Part shown: piece by piece, positions 1 through 12,500 of the stretch
How positions within the stretch are numbered: position 1 is the first letter of the stretch
Layout: the number at the start of each line of letters is the position of its first letter
DNA from: Plasmodium relictum
Taxonomy: Eukaryota > Apicomplexa > Aconoidasida > Haemosporida > Plasmodiidae
Direction: 5' to 3'
Length of the DNA stretch: 64,000 bases
Assembly: GCF_900005765.1 (NCBI RefSeq)
Contig: NC_041691.1
Span: 868,001 to 932,000, forward strand
Translations under genes and position numbers: made by a program
Notes under the pieces: generated by a model
What the model saw: only the letters and a program-made list of their open reading frames with translations
What the model was told of the DNA's origin: nothing
Databases searched by the model: none

Positions 1-621
1 AATTTAAGAAAAAAAAACAAACAGAAAGATAATTTAAAATTAGATTATGAAAAGAAAGAAAAAGAAGATATTACTAAGGAAAATTTATTAACTTATGAAA
101 ATGACTGCATTAATTTGGGTTCAGAAGAAATATCTCGTAAATCATGTAGAAGAAGTTTTTCTTGCTTAAGTGATAGGTCTTTTTATAAAACTAAAAAAGA
201 AGATGAATTAAATGATGATCAAAAAAGAAAAAATAATATGGAAAATAGAGTTAATTTATTAGAAAACGAAAAAATGAAAAATAAATTCGAAAATAATATG
301 GTGCATAACAATAGTGGAAATAAGAAAGCTAATGTATTTTCTCATGTATTCCAGCATTTTAATGAAAATAAAAAAAATTCTACATCTAATTTAAATTTTT
401 TTTATAAAACATACATGCCCGATTACGAAAAAATTATTGAAAATGATAAAAAAGTAGAAACATTTGATGTTCCTCCATATTGTGAATTAGCACCATTAAT
501 CGTTTTAACAAAAAATTGCCAATTATCCACTTTTGAAAATATACTAACTCAGGTTTTAAATAAATATTCGAAGAGTACAAAAAATAAAGAGAAAAGCAAA
601 ACTGAAAAAAAAGTAATTTAA
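1..621 (+). CDS. 3' end of an unrecognised protein-coding gene (partial)
   Basis: The frame is open from the first base and ends at a TAA at 619-621, so this is the last exon, or part of it, of a gene starting left of the window. About 206 residues are visible. They are Lys/Asn/Glu-rich and low in complexity, except for a more ordered tail after the DVPPYCELAPLIVLTKNC stretch (about residues 155-172 of the visible part). I do not recognise a family. It converges on plasmepsin IX, whose stop lies about 500 bases away on the other strand. That this is coding rests on the long uninterrupted frame and its codon composition compared with flanking A/T DNA. Confidence 0.75.
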   Translation, partial: NLRKKNKQKDNLKLDYEKKEKEDITKENLLTYENDCINLGSEEISRKSCRRSFSCLSDRSFYKTKKEDELNDDQKRKNNMENRVNLLENEKMKNKFENNMVHNNSGNKKANVFSHVFQHFNENKKNSTSNLNFFYKTYMPDYEKIIENDKKVETFDVPPYCELAPLIVLTKNCQLSTFENILTQVLNKYSKSTKNKEKSKTEKKVI

Positions 622-1117
622 ATAAAAAAAAAAAAAAAAATTGAAAAATTAACAAAAAATATAAGATATAGATAGAGGTGGGATAGTATTGAAAAAATAA
701 ACGTTTATACATATGGCGATGCTTTATTAAGCATTTAAAATAGTATAATGTTTTAAATTATATTTCATAAATTTTCTTAAAAAGTAGAGAAATTCCAAAT
801 ATAAAATCAAAAAATTAAAAATAATAAAATACAAAAGTATATTGAGGTCTATATATATGTATTTTTTTAATATTATTAATCTATTTTGCTTTTTATGTTT
901 TTAAATATTAGTATTAAAAATGTAATTTTATTTTTTTAAATTTATTACATACCTATTATTTTTTTTTTTAAGTGTTTAAAAAATTAAATTTTTTTTTTTT
1001 TTTTTTTTGAGTTTTTAATATATTTTCCATATAAAAAATATAACAAAATTCTTTAATTGAAAATCCTTAAAATTTTCTTTGTTTAAAAGAAAAATATAAG
1101 ATTTAAATAAGAGTTAA
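622..1117. other. Convergent intergenic spacer
   Basis: This A/T-only spacer separates two genes that end towards each other. It holds homopolymer runs, including a long T run near 990-1008, and nothing that looks coding. It must contain the 3' UTRs of both neighbours. Confidence 0.6.
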
Positions 1118-2551
1118 TCACATTTTATTAATTTTTCTATGAAGAGAACTCAAATATATCTCGTTTTCGTCTTCATGAACAGCTTTCGCTATCCCTACCT
1201 ATTTAAATGAAATATATGAAGTAATAAACAAAAGATAATATTTCAAAAAAAAGAAAAAAAAAATGATATTTTAAATTATTATTTTTTTAAATTTATTCTA
1301 TTTTTACATATGAATTTTCATTTAATTTTCCTTTTCTGTAAACAGTGTAATAATATCTCATAAATGCTGCATTTCCTAAAATATATGCATGACCATATTC
1401 AGGTGAAACTTCTATTTCCATAAAGGCTGGTTTACACATGTCATTATTACGAACTAAATATTGTACCGGTGTCAAAGTAAATGGCATTTTATTCTAAAAG
1501 TATGTGTATCGGAATTAAAAAAAAAAAAAAACCAAATGAATACTTTTATTATTTTTTTTTTTTTTTTTGATGTTGATTTAAATTACAATAACGTAGGTTA
1601 AATTAGGATAGCTAGCAACAACTTCTTCAATGTTATTATCATCACATTTCTAAAAGAAAAAACAAAAGTAATTTTATTTTAATTCTTTTAATATATATAT
1701 ATATTTTTAAAAATATACTTTTGAAGGAACAATTTTTGAAAAATATTCTATTTCTGATTTAGGTACACTGTTAAAAGATGTTCCAGAATCAAATATTAAA
1801 TAATTTTTATGCTTTTTTATTTTTTGTTCATGTATATAATTATTTTGTTCTATTTGGTTTCTATTCTTGAAATACGAAATTCTTTTAAAAAATTTTCGGA
1901 TAAAACAATTTTTGTCTCTTTTATTTCTCTTTTTTAAATCATAAACAATCGAACTAGGATCACAACAAAATTTCTGATGATCGATGTATAAACCGTCAAA
2001 TTCTATTTCCCAATAATATTCTCTGACAACTGGAAACATATAAATGTCTCCTTGAAAAAATCGCTTATCTACACCTCCAAATATTAAAGCAGAAAATTTA
2101 TTATCTTTTCCTATGTAAATTGAAAATTCATTATATTTAAAATTATAAGATGAAACTAAATTTTCATAAATGGTTTTATTTCCCGTAGATAGCATTGCAT
2201 GAAATGCTAAACCAATTATTCCTTCAAAATTTATTCTTTCAAAAACATTAGATTTTTCCTCATTTCCTTTTTCTTTTTTCACTAAACCAAATGACTGATT
2301 TTCTACTTTAAGTGGGCCTATTCTAAATGTTTCTATTCCTATTACTCCCTGAATTATTCCTGTACCAAACTAAAAAAGGATTATATACATATATATATAC
2401 ATATATATATACATATATATATAAATTACCATAATATCTAAATTTGTGTACGGTTTATAATATCTAAAGCTTCTAGATAATTTATAATTGTATCTTTTCA
2501 CTTTTAAACAAGTATCATCACTGCATTTTGTACTGACTACCCATACATTTC

Positions 2552-2584
<33 letters not shown>

Positions 2585-3866
2585 GCATGTAAAAAAAAAA
2601 TATATATTCTTTATTATATTTTTACGTTTTTTATTTGTATTTTTTTTCTTTCATATTTTATTTAAAAAATTCTTTTTCCTTTTTCTTTATTTCTATATAT
2701 AAACATTCTTAAAAACTTACGTGCTACCAGTATCAAAAATGGGCCTTATCGTTTGCGGCGGATTTCCTATTTGAATAGAACCAACATATTGACTCTAAAA
2801 AAAAAAAATTTTTTTTATAAATATTAGAAAATTCGTAAACATATTTTTATATTTTTTTTTTTTTTTTATCTAATTATATGTAAATATCAAAATAAAAACA
2901 CCTACATCTTGCAACTGTTGTAAGGGTAAAGTCACTTTACTATTTAACAAATTATTCCTATTGTGGACTTTTTGATATATTTTTTTATCACCTTGTTTAC
3001 TATTCATATCATTTTTAACAGTTCTATCATTTGTCGCATCATTATCTTTAGTAAGATTCTTATTAGCCTTATAATATTCATTACTTTCCTCTATAACAGT
3101 TTCATTCTTAATATTTTCTCTATTATTTGAAACATTGGATGGTATATCATTTTCAAGAAAATTATAAGATTTTTTTCTTTTTTTATTTAATATATTTAAT
3201 AAAAAAAAATTATCTTTAGAATCATTGTTATATTTTCGTAACATTACATTTTTTTTTTCTATTCTGAAGTCAATGTTATTACCTTTTTCTTTATTAACTT
3301 TATCATAAAAATATTTTCGTTTACTAGATACAGCAACCAATGGAATTATATTCTATAGAATAAAAAAATAAGAAGAAAAATATATATCAATTAAATATTG
3401 CAAATGGAAATGTATCCTAATGAAAAACATAAAATTCTTATTTTTTTTCTTTTATTTAAAGAAAAATTAAATTGGTTTCACATATATATATATTTATGTG
3501 TTGTATTGCATTATTTCTGAAGTCTTATAATATTTTTTTTTTTTTTATAACTTCTTATTAATACTTCTTTATAATTATATATATATATATATTTCCTTTT
3601 TTTTTTCAAGATTTTTTTATTACTTCCGATACTCCATTTTCGTGTATACAAACGGAGCAATTAAAGCAAGAATCACATTTTGGAATATTATAATTAAGGG
3701 ATTCTTTATAGGATTCTATATCTTTTAAACTATTTGAATTATTATATATATATATGCAATTATTTAATTTTATATAAAATGTATAAATTAAAAATATTAT
3801 TATAAGTCTCATTGAAAATGTTGAATGGAATATTTTTTTTAATTTTTTAGAAATTAAAAAATTCAT
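1118..3866 (-). CDS. PMIX: Plasmepsin IX, rhoptry aspartic protease, 8 exons
   Basis: Exons, in order of translation: 3866-3624, 3352-2906, 2794-2721, 2550-2430, 2369-1719, 1649-1587, 1493-1308, 1198-1118. All junctions are GT..AG and keep frame, giving 621 residues (P. falciparum PMIX is about 627). A hydrophobic segment at residues 19-34 is a signal peptide or anchor. A long Asn/Lys-rich prosegment follows, then LPLQQLQD and the pepsin fold. The first catalytic motif DTGS is at about 251-254, split from the next exon by a phase-2 intron. The second, DSGTS, is at about 489-493. GIIGLAF and ILGNAAFMRYYY are typical A1-family blocks. In P. falciparum this protease matures rhoptry proteins and is needed for red-cell invasion. 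Assignment to IX rather than another multi-exon plasmepsin rests on the large prosegment, the length and the adjacent PTPA gene, which I recall as its P. falciparum neighbour. Confidence 0.93.
2383..2422. repeat. Short tandem 12-mer in plasmepsin IX intron 4
   Basis: About three copies of an ACATATATATAT unit lie between the exons 2550-2430 and 2369-1719. They look like an expanded microsatellite and are not coding. Confidence 0.7.
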
Positions 3867-4837
3867 CTTTCAGAATAAAAAAAAAATTAAATCCAATCAA
3901 AATGTACTATAATCAAATGCCTAGATAGGCTCATAGCATTTTTTCTGCAATAATATAAAAAAAAAAAAAAAAAGAATAATTTCTTCTTAAGTTGATATCA
4001 AAAAAACACAATTGTCTATATCATAAAAAATATAGTAAAACCTAAAATTTACATAAAAAGAAAACCACAATAACAATATAACTATCATATAAAAAATAAA
4101 AAAAGAGTCTACATGTAACTCCCTTAAGAATTTTCTTGAAATTGCATATTTAAATTGATGTTTCAATATTCAGAAAATTTATTCTTTCTCAACATAATTT
4201 TTAATTCTTAAAATAATTTTGCATTATTAAAATTTTAATATAAAAATAATATAGTGAAATACAATGAAGTATTTAATTAAAACACATTCACTGATTCTTT
4301 TTCATGGATGAAAAAGATAGACAAATATTATTACATTTACATGTATATTTATATATATGGATATTTTTTTTCTCTTATTACTTTTTTAAAACGAACATTA
4401 ATATATTTCATTTTTTAGAAGCCTATATTGTATTTGCTTTTTTTTTTTTTTTAAATGATCTAAGAATGTGCAGAAAGTTGCACTTTATTTCCATGTTGTA
4501 AAAAAAAAAAATCTTTTCATTATGTATAAAAAATTATGATAAAAAAAAAAAAAATTCGTATTAATCTGTGGAATAAAAAAAAAATATTTAAAATTTAATA
4601 TAATGATATTTATGTTCATTACATTTATATTATGAATATTTTACTGAGTATAAATAATCACATAAAAAAAACTATTTAAAAGCAGTTACATTTTAAAAAA
4701 AATAAATAAAATAAAATATGTATGCATATATATATGTATAATAAAAAATAGAAAAAGAATACTATTTTACTTTAAGAAAAATAAATTATTTTAAATATAA
4801 GATTAAAAAAAAATAAAATAAAAATATGTTAAAAATT
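3867..4837. other. Spacer: plasmepsin IX 5' region and PTPA 3' region
   Basis: This lies between two genes on the minus strand, so it carries the plasmepsin IX promoter and 5' UTR and the PTPA 3' UTR. A small plus-strand open frame at 4304-4501 has only A/T-driven codons and is not supported. I see no recognisable regulatory motif. Confidence 0.5.
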
Positions 4838-6200
4838 TTAAAAGTCAATTAATTTTCCAAATAAAATGTGTTGTAATATTTGACGCTTTTGAATAATTTC
4901 AGCTTGATACATTTTTAGTAACCCTGAACAAATTTTCTCCCTTTTCATGATAAACAAAAAAAAAAAAACTTCTATTTTTAATATGTTTTTATTTTTTTAT
5001 TTTTTTTCTATATTTTTAATGATACCATGTTTCAACTCCAGAAATATCATACAACATTTGGGAGGATTCATGAAAAGGAGCATGCTTTAACTGAAAAAAA
5101 AAATATGCAATATTAATATAATTATAATATGTTTTTTAATATATATATATTTAAATAACAAAAAATTATAAATATTTTTGTTTATGAGTTTTTTAATATA
5201 CCATTGATATATATTTTAAAGCATCAAAATATAAATATTTGGGGGCCCACAATTCTAATAATTCTTTTTTTTCAATCTAATAAAAAAATATTAATTTAAA
5301 ATTAATATATATATGTATATATATATATAATTGAAATATTAAAATATATTTTACATCATCTGTTTTAATATTTCTATTATAAGAAAGCTGAGCTGCACCA
5401 AATAGAAAAACAAGAAATTGAAAATCATCTAATCCCCATGCTCCCCTACTACCTGCTGGCTCTACTGTGTAAACTATTTGAATTCTTCTTACTCCCTCTA
5501 AATATCTGAACATATTAAGAAGAAATTATTAAAATAGGATATTATAAATGGATGAATGTAAAATATTAAATAATAATAAAGAAAAAAAAAAAAAATGTAG
5601 TTTTTTTTTTTTGATATTTTTTTAAATAAAATATTACTGTCTATATAGGACAAGAACAAGATGTTTATAATCTGATTCATTAAAAAAATTTAATTTATTT
5701 AAACAAAAAAGAAACAACAAGAAATTTAATTCATGCCCCGTTCCATAATCTATTCTATTTTTATTTCCAATAGAATTTTTTAAGTAATATGCTAATTGAA
5801 AAAAATGTTCAGATATATTTGGTATATTAGACTCATTTAAAATTTGAGGTAAATAATTATCAATTTCCTTATAGTATTCATCACAAAAATTTTGGAAGCC
5901 TTTATTTCCGAAACGAGAAGATTGTTTTACAGGAGGACAATAATCTATACATTTATTCATATTTTTTACTAGTTGAAATATATTATAAACATTTCTTGAT
6001 AATAGTAAGAAATCATCATTAGTTTTTTTATTTTCATTTGCTAATTTAAAATGTTCTAAAGGTCTCATTTCTATAGCTACAACTGACTTATTTAAATTTG
6101 TAATAAAATCAATGATTTCATTGTATATAGGACTATTTACAAATTTGATCACACTTTCATCATTAATTATTTTATAACTTAACCCATTTTGATCGGGCAT
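4838..6200 (-). CDS. PTPA: Serine/threonine phosphatase 2A activator (PTPA), 5 exons
   Basis: Exons 6200-5638, 5505-5355, 5276-5202, 5090-5026 and 4940-4838 join in frame to 318 residues. The family hallmarks are GTGHE (about 153-157) and [16 protein letters not shown] (about 203-218), followed by [10 protein letters not shown] and the C-terminal GLLKMYQAE block found in human PTPA. PTPA is an ATP-dependent, peptidyl-prolyl isomerase-like chaperone that activates PP2A catalytic subunits. The start was placed at MPDQNG because the open frame upstream codes only for a Phe/Tyr/Ile run from A/T DNA. The last acceptor (after 4941) was chosen because it completes the Trp codon and restores the conserved frame. 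Downstream of plasmepsin IX on the same strand. Confidence 0.93.
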
Positions 6201-8047
6201 TTTTATAAATAATTGGAAATAAATATTAAACAAAACAAAAATAAAATAAAATAAAATAAAATAAAAATAAAACAAATATTATATATATTTTATTTATATC
6301 CTAAAGAGCTAAAAATTTACGAATATAAACATAGTATTATATTCTTTGTAATAAAAATAAAGAGGGTTATTTTATCTCAAAACTTTTAGTAGGAATGGAT
6401 ATATTCCAAATCCTACACAAATAAATTTGTTATTTGCACTAGAAATATTATGTTTTAATTAGAATAATATTTTATATTTTGATTTATTTTATTTCTATCT
6501 AGTTACAAAATAGAATAATGGATACCTTAAAAGTATTTTTAATAAGATTTTAGTTTTTAATAATATATTAATTATTTTTCTTTTTTCTTTCTTTTTGTAT
6601 TTAGTTGATATTATGAAAATGAAATAAAAGCATAATGATAAAAGCTAATATTATATTGTGCAAAAAAAAAAATAAAATAAAATAAAAATAAAAATAAATA
6701 TAAAATAAAATTAAAAAAAAATAAAAATAAAATAAAATAAATAATTTAATTTGAAATAAAAGTACTATTTTTTATAATAAAAAAAAAAATTAATAAGTAA
6801 ATAAAACAATTTACTTTGAAATAAAAAAAAAATATAAATAAATAATAAAATGCTAATATCCAATTTAATAATATATCCCAAAAAAAAAAAATATTATCTA
6901 GATTATATATTTATCATGTTTATTATATTCATAAATAAAAAAAATACTTTTTATAAAAATAAATTATATTTATTTTATTCATCTTTTTTTATAAGTTGTA
7001 ATTATTTCATTATCTTATGTTATATAACTTTTCATATAATTATATATACTAATTTCCTCAATATCGTTAAGGTAAATAAGATGTTCGTATAAATGTGTAT
7101 TTTTTTCCTTTTTTACTTTTTATTTATTATTACTGATATTGAAAATAGATAAATAATATATGATAAATATTAAATTATCATTTTTTTAAAAATTGAATAT
7201 TTCAATTTTATGAAAACGTCTATTTCATTCCAATGCATGGATGAAACTTAATTCATCATATAAAAATTGTTGACAAAACTAATTAAAAAAAAAAAAGAAA
7301 TTAAGGAATTAGAGTATTTATCATATTTAAAAAAAAAAAAAATTCAATATATTTTTTTTTTTTAAGTTATAGCATTCATAATTCATAAAATCAACAATGA
7401 ACCAAAAAAACTTTTTAAAATAAATCCCTAGTTGTATTAAAAAAATTTTTTTTTTTTTTTTTACGTGTAATTATTTTAATTCACATATTTTTATAAATTT
7501 TATTAATGCAAATTATTATATACAAATCGCTATTTAAAAGTAATATATGAATTATAAAATTTTTATAAAGTGTTATTTTTAAATGCTAATTATATAATCA
7601 TACATTATGTGAATTAATATATATTTATTATTTTCATCATCTTTAAAAAAGAATGAAGTGAAATTTATTCTAACAAAATTAATGTTAGGTTATTATCATA
7701 GATGTTTATATAAATATAAAAAATTATTGAAAAAATGGCTTTTTAAATAAAATTTATATTATAAAAGTAAAATAATAGTAACAATAGTATTTTATATTAA
7801 TATGTAAAAAAATTTATAAAATTAAATTTCTATAACCCTGAAATATTATTAAAAACTTATATAATTTATTTCACTAATCTAACGCGTATGTATATATATA
7901 CATACTTGTATTTTTTATTCTATTCATTAAATTTACAATTTAAATTAATAAGAAGGGAATAAAAAAAAAAAAAAAAAATTAAAAAATAAAAGAAACTAGA
8001 ATTTTTTTTTTTTCATTGTTATCATTTGATATAAGGATTATGAGTGA
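6201..8047. other. Divergent intergenic region, PTPA / voltage-sensor-like gene
   Basis: About 1.85 kb of A/T DNA between divergently transcribed genes, so it probably holds both promoters. It contains a dense AAAAT/AAAT pentamer-like patch near 6660-6750 and many poly-A/T runs. The plus-strand open frame at 6850-7092 is a Tyr/Ile/Phe-rich composition artefact. No gene or RNA seen. Confidence 0.5.
6660..6750. repeat. AAAAT/AAAT-rich simple repeat
   Basis: Irregular tandem AAAAT and AAAT units run across this stretch of the divergent spacer. Such low-complexity DNA is common in Plasmodium promoters. Confidence 0.55.
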
Positions 8048-8063
8048 ATGGATAGTTTCATAG
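8040..8063 (+). promoter_or_regulatory. Short upstream ORF overlapping the start of the next gene
   Basis: An ATG at 8040 opens a seven-codon frame that stops at 8061-8063, out of frame with, and spanning, the main ATG at 8048. If the transcript starts upstream, scanning ribosomes meet this ATG first, which could dampen translation. This is seen directly; the effect is inference. Confidence 0.4.
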
Positions 8064-8645
8064 ATGATGAGATAAATTCAGCTGATGAAAATGAACCTGT
8101 TTTATTAGATATAAGTGACATATTAAATTTGAAAAGACAAAAAAAAAAAAATATAAAAGAAGAAATTAATTACATGCAAAAAAACTTAAATTTTCTAAAG
8201 CCATTAGAAGAATATGATAATTATGATGATAATGAATTTTTAATAAGTAAAAAAGAAAATTCAAGGATAATAAATAAAGAAAATTATTCATCAGAATATA
8301 ACACTTATCATTTAAATATCTATTCCAAATGTAAGATTTACTATAAAAGAACATTTGAAAAATTAAAAAACATTTTCACTAACAAAAAAAGAGATGAAAA
8401 TTTTCTTTATTATTCAAATAACTTCTCTAGTGATTGTTTTAATATATTAGCTAATCGTTTATACTACTCAAAGATTACATCATATTTGTATATTTTTGTT
8501 CTTTTATTAAATGTATTTATTTTAGTATATGGTTTTTTCACAAAAATATTGAGTAAATTTATTGTTTGTTCTGAAATCTTTGTTATTTTTATGTTATTAA
8601 TAGAAGTTTGTTTAAGATTAATGACTGAAGTAATAAAATAAATAA

Positions 8646-8679
<34 letters not shown>

Positions 8680-9342
8680 TTAATTATTCTTTATTATAAA
8701 AGAAATTTCGAATAATGTTAAAAATGTATGTATATATTTATGTTTACATGTATTTTTAAATTCTTTATTAACAAAAAAAAAAAAAAAAAATTGTCTATTT
8801 ATAGGGTAGTAATTATTTTTATCATTTTGATGGATTATTTGATGTAACAGTTACATTTATGTGCTTTTTCCTACTAATAAGTAGTGGAGATTTGAAAATA
8901 TTTTATGAAACTAGTACTGTTAAAACAAAAAACAAAGAAATAGAAGAGATTATTTCTAATAGTTTAACAGTATTACGATTTTCATTTCAGTTATTTAGAA
9001 CAATAACCTTGTTTATGCATCATAAAAGAACAAAAGTATAAAACTCTATAGATATAATTTATTTTTTAAAATTAATTCATTTATTATTAAAACAAAAATT
9101 ATTACTTATTATGTATAATTTATATGGTTGATTTACATATTTTCATGTGGGATGTAATATTTTATGATTTTTACAATTATCACTTTTACTTTTATATTCT
9201 TTTTTAATTCATATAATATATTATTTTATATATTAATAATTTTTTTTTTTTAATTTTTTATTTTTCTTTTTTTTTTTTTGAATAGGCACCAAATGATAAT
9301 ATAGACTTTTCTTTATTGAATTTGCCAAAAGATGATTTTTGA
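8048..9342 (+). CDS. Voltage-sensor-like four-helix membrane protein, 3 exons
   Basis: Exons 8048-8629, 8805-9035 and 9286-9342 join in frame to 289 residues. The N-terminal 140 residues are acidic/basic and cytosolic-looking. Four hydrophobic helices follow: about 143-164, 170-190 (ends IEVCLRL), 204-221 (begins HFDGLFDVTV) and 244-268 (VLRFSFQLFRTITLF followed by HHKR). Acidic and arginine residues in helix 2, an Asp at the start of helix 3 and spaced Arg in helix 4 are the pattern of an ion-channel voltage-sensor domain S1-S4. No S5-pore-S6 is present, so it resembles stand-alone sensor proteins such as Hv1 or TMEM266, but identity is not established. It converges on the RecQ gene with about 210 bases between stops. 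It could instead be an unrelated four-helix membrane protein. Confidence 0.8.
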
Positions 9343-9556
9343 AAATATTTTCATTTAAAAATATAATACAAAACAAAAAAATAAAATAACATGAAATGAA
9401 TAATCAAATAAAATTAAAAATTAAAAATTAAAAAAATATTTGATTTGACAGATTTAAAAAATTATTGTAAAAACTAAAAAAAAAAAGAAAAAAAAAAAAG
9501 AAATAGCATATATATATATATATATATGTACATTCGTTTTAAATTAAATATTTCTT

Positions 9557-12500
9557 TTAAATTTTTCTTTTTTTTAAATCTCTAAATGATAAATTTTCAA
9601 AGTTTGTTGAATGAATTAATGTATCTTTTTCATAATTTTTATTATCATCATATGTAAAAGAATCTATTAGATCAAGTTTTTTTTTCTTCTCGTTTATGAA
9701 ATCCTTTTTCTTCTCTTCTATGGTACTTTTTGTATTTAAGGAATTGATAAAAACCTTTTCTGATAAATTTAAATTATTATTAACAGAAGAAAAATTATGA
9801 GACATTTTTAAATGTGTTTTATTGTTTTGGTTAATATTTAAGCTTTTTTGTTCATTCATGCAATATTCATTTATACGAGTTTTTTCTTTATTCTCAAAAT
9901 ATGGAAAATTATGTATTTTTGCAATATCTTCTTTATCTCTTTTATTTTCTAAAAGAGAACTCTTTTCACTCAAACTTAAATTTTGCACTTCATTTATAAA
10001 TTTAAAATCGTCATCAAAAAAAGCACTCAAATCATTTTTCATTTTGCTGCTATTATTATGATCATAATTACTATTGTCACAATCTTTATAACATAATTTA
10101 TTAAGAACTGTTAATTTTTCGTTTTTAAGCATTTTATTTATGTTTCCATTTGGATTATCTCTGTTAAAACCACTGTCTATATGGCTACTTTTATTATTAA
10201 CATTCATATTTTTTATATCTCGACTTAAATAATTTTGCTGATGCTTATTATAATAATTATCATTATTATGATGACTAATGTCGTGCTTATTATTAAAGTT
10301 ATTTACATTAAATTTACTGTAATGATTATTATTATCAATTTGATCTCTATTATAAACATTTTTATAAGAACTCTTATCACCATTATTGTACTCATCAACA
10401 TTGTTAATAGCATGATTCCCTCTAATATAATTATTATTATTTGGATATTTTTTGCATTCTAGATCATCTTTATATTCATTGTAAATAGCCTTATTATAAT
10501 TATTATTAATATTATTTGGGATATAATTCCTATCATTATTATTGGGATAATTACTTTTATAATTACTTACATTGTTATTATTATTAATGTAATTTCGTTC
10601 ACTGAAATGTTGATTATTATCTCTATTATTAAAGTATCTATATTTATTTTTCTCATTATTCTGAGTTGTAATATTTTGATTTTTATCGTATTCAAAAGAA
10701 GATATTAAATTAGAAAACTTGTTCAATGACGATTCTTGTATATTAGGAACAGAAGAAATATTATTTTGATTATAATAATTTATATTTATATCTGTTTCTA
10801 ATTCATGTAATAAACAAAAGCCTCTAATGCCTGATACGATTTTTTCTAAAAAATTATTTGGGCATATTGGTGATATATTATCAACATGCTTTCTTATTAA
10901 ATCTACTGATGTTAATCTTTTGTAGCATATATCTTTTAATGGTTGGTCGGAAATTAATTGAAAAGGAGGGATGTTTTGTTTTCTTGCTTCTAACATTCTT
11001 GTTCTTAATAAAATTTTCATAATAGAATCATTTATTTGCTCATTTGTTAATTTTCTTTCTTTTTCTTCATTATCTTTATGATAACTATTTTTATCAATAT
11101 TGAAATAATCATACTTATTAATAGTATTTTTATTATTATTATTTATATTTTCCTGTGAAAATTTTTCATCTACTTCTGAATCATCTTTCTTAAAATTTTC
11201 TTTTTCTAAATTATTGATAAAATAATTCTGGAATTTTTTTTTATTAGTATCTGTGCTAGCAAAATCATTTCTTTCAGTACTATTTATTTCTACTTCATAA
11301 TTTCTATTATATTTATTTTTGTTTTTATTTTTACTTTTATTTTTATTATTTTTTTTATTATCGGAATTTTTCATAGAATTGGATAAGAAAAAAGGTAAGC
11401 TAATAATGTATTTCTCTTCTCCGTTTATAAATTTTTCTCCTTTACTTGTTAATCCAATGCTTATGTAACTCATATCACTTCCATAATTTAATGTTTCTTT
11501 AATGAATTTATCATTTCTCGCAACTTTCATAAAAGAAGACCACCAATTAGTAGATTTGTGTTCTCCTTTTCCATACTCTTTAATATTGTGATAGTTTTTT
11601 TTAATTATACTTGATTCTTTGCTTTTTACTAAAATTTTGCAAATAGTGGATATTCCAGTTTTTCCTTTTAAGGATGATATACAGCTTAATAAGACTTTTA
11701 ATTCATGTGTCAAATCAACTAAATCATCAAATATAGATGACGATAGATTAGATATTTTAATATTCTTTCTTGCATTTTTATTATTATCATCTTTTTCATG
11801 ATTCTCATTATCTTTTCCCTTTAGAATACTATTATTAATACTTATATTATTAGTATTACTATATATTTTACCAATTTCTTTTTTTTTTTTTTTAATTACA
11901 CTTAAATAATGCATGCAGTTATCACATCTTGCACATAAATAGATATCATATTTTTCTACATAATAACACACACCTTCGTTGTTTTTCTGATCAAAAATAT
12001 CAATGTCTATAGCTTTTAATGGTTTTTCATCAAAATATTCATAAATTTTTTTTCTTCTACAAGCAGTGGAATAGGCATAATCAGATGCATCAGTAAACAT
12101 AGTAATAATATGCTTAACTCTTTCAAAATTAGTTTCTATTAAATTATTAGCTGTATTTTCTCTTAAAATAATATTCTTTGTTTTAGACTCATCATTAATA
12201 TTAAAAAAAAGGATGGCTTCTGCATTACTATTATCCCTACCTGCTCTTCCAACTTGCTGAACATATGCTTCTAATGATCTAGCAAATCCATAATGAATAA
12301 TTCTTCGAATATCTGGCTTATCAATACCCATTCCAAAAGCAACCGTTGCTACTATAATTTGTATTTCATCTTTTAAAAATTTTTCATGTGCATCTTTTTT
12401 TTCTTCATTACTTAAATCAGCATGATACATACTGACTAATAATCCTTTATCCTTTAAAAAATCATGAATACTTTCACACTCTTTTTTAGAATTTACATAT

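Noticed and set aside
2087-2282. Possibility that the aspartic protease is a single-exon digestive plasmepsin
   Set aside because: The catalytic motifs sit in separate exons, the prosegment is long and Asn-rich, and PTPA is the neighbour, all fitting plasmepsin IX.
4304-4501. Plus-strand open frame of 65 codons starting MDEKDRQ
   Set aside because: Rapidly turns into a Phe/Tyr/Ile run over T tracts, has no partner exon and lies in a promoter region.
6850-7092. Plus-strand open frame of 80 codons
   Set aside because: Composition (Tyr, Ile, Phe, Asn, Lys) is what A/T intergenic DNA codes by chance; no motif.
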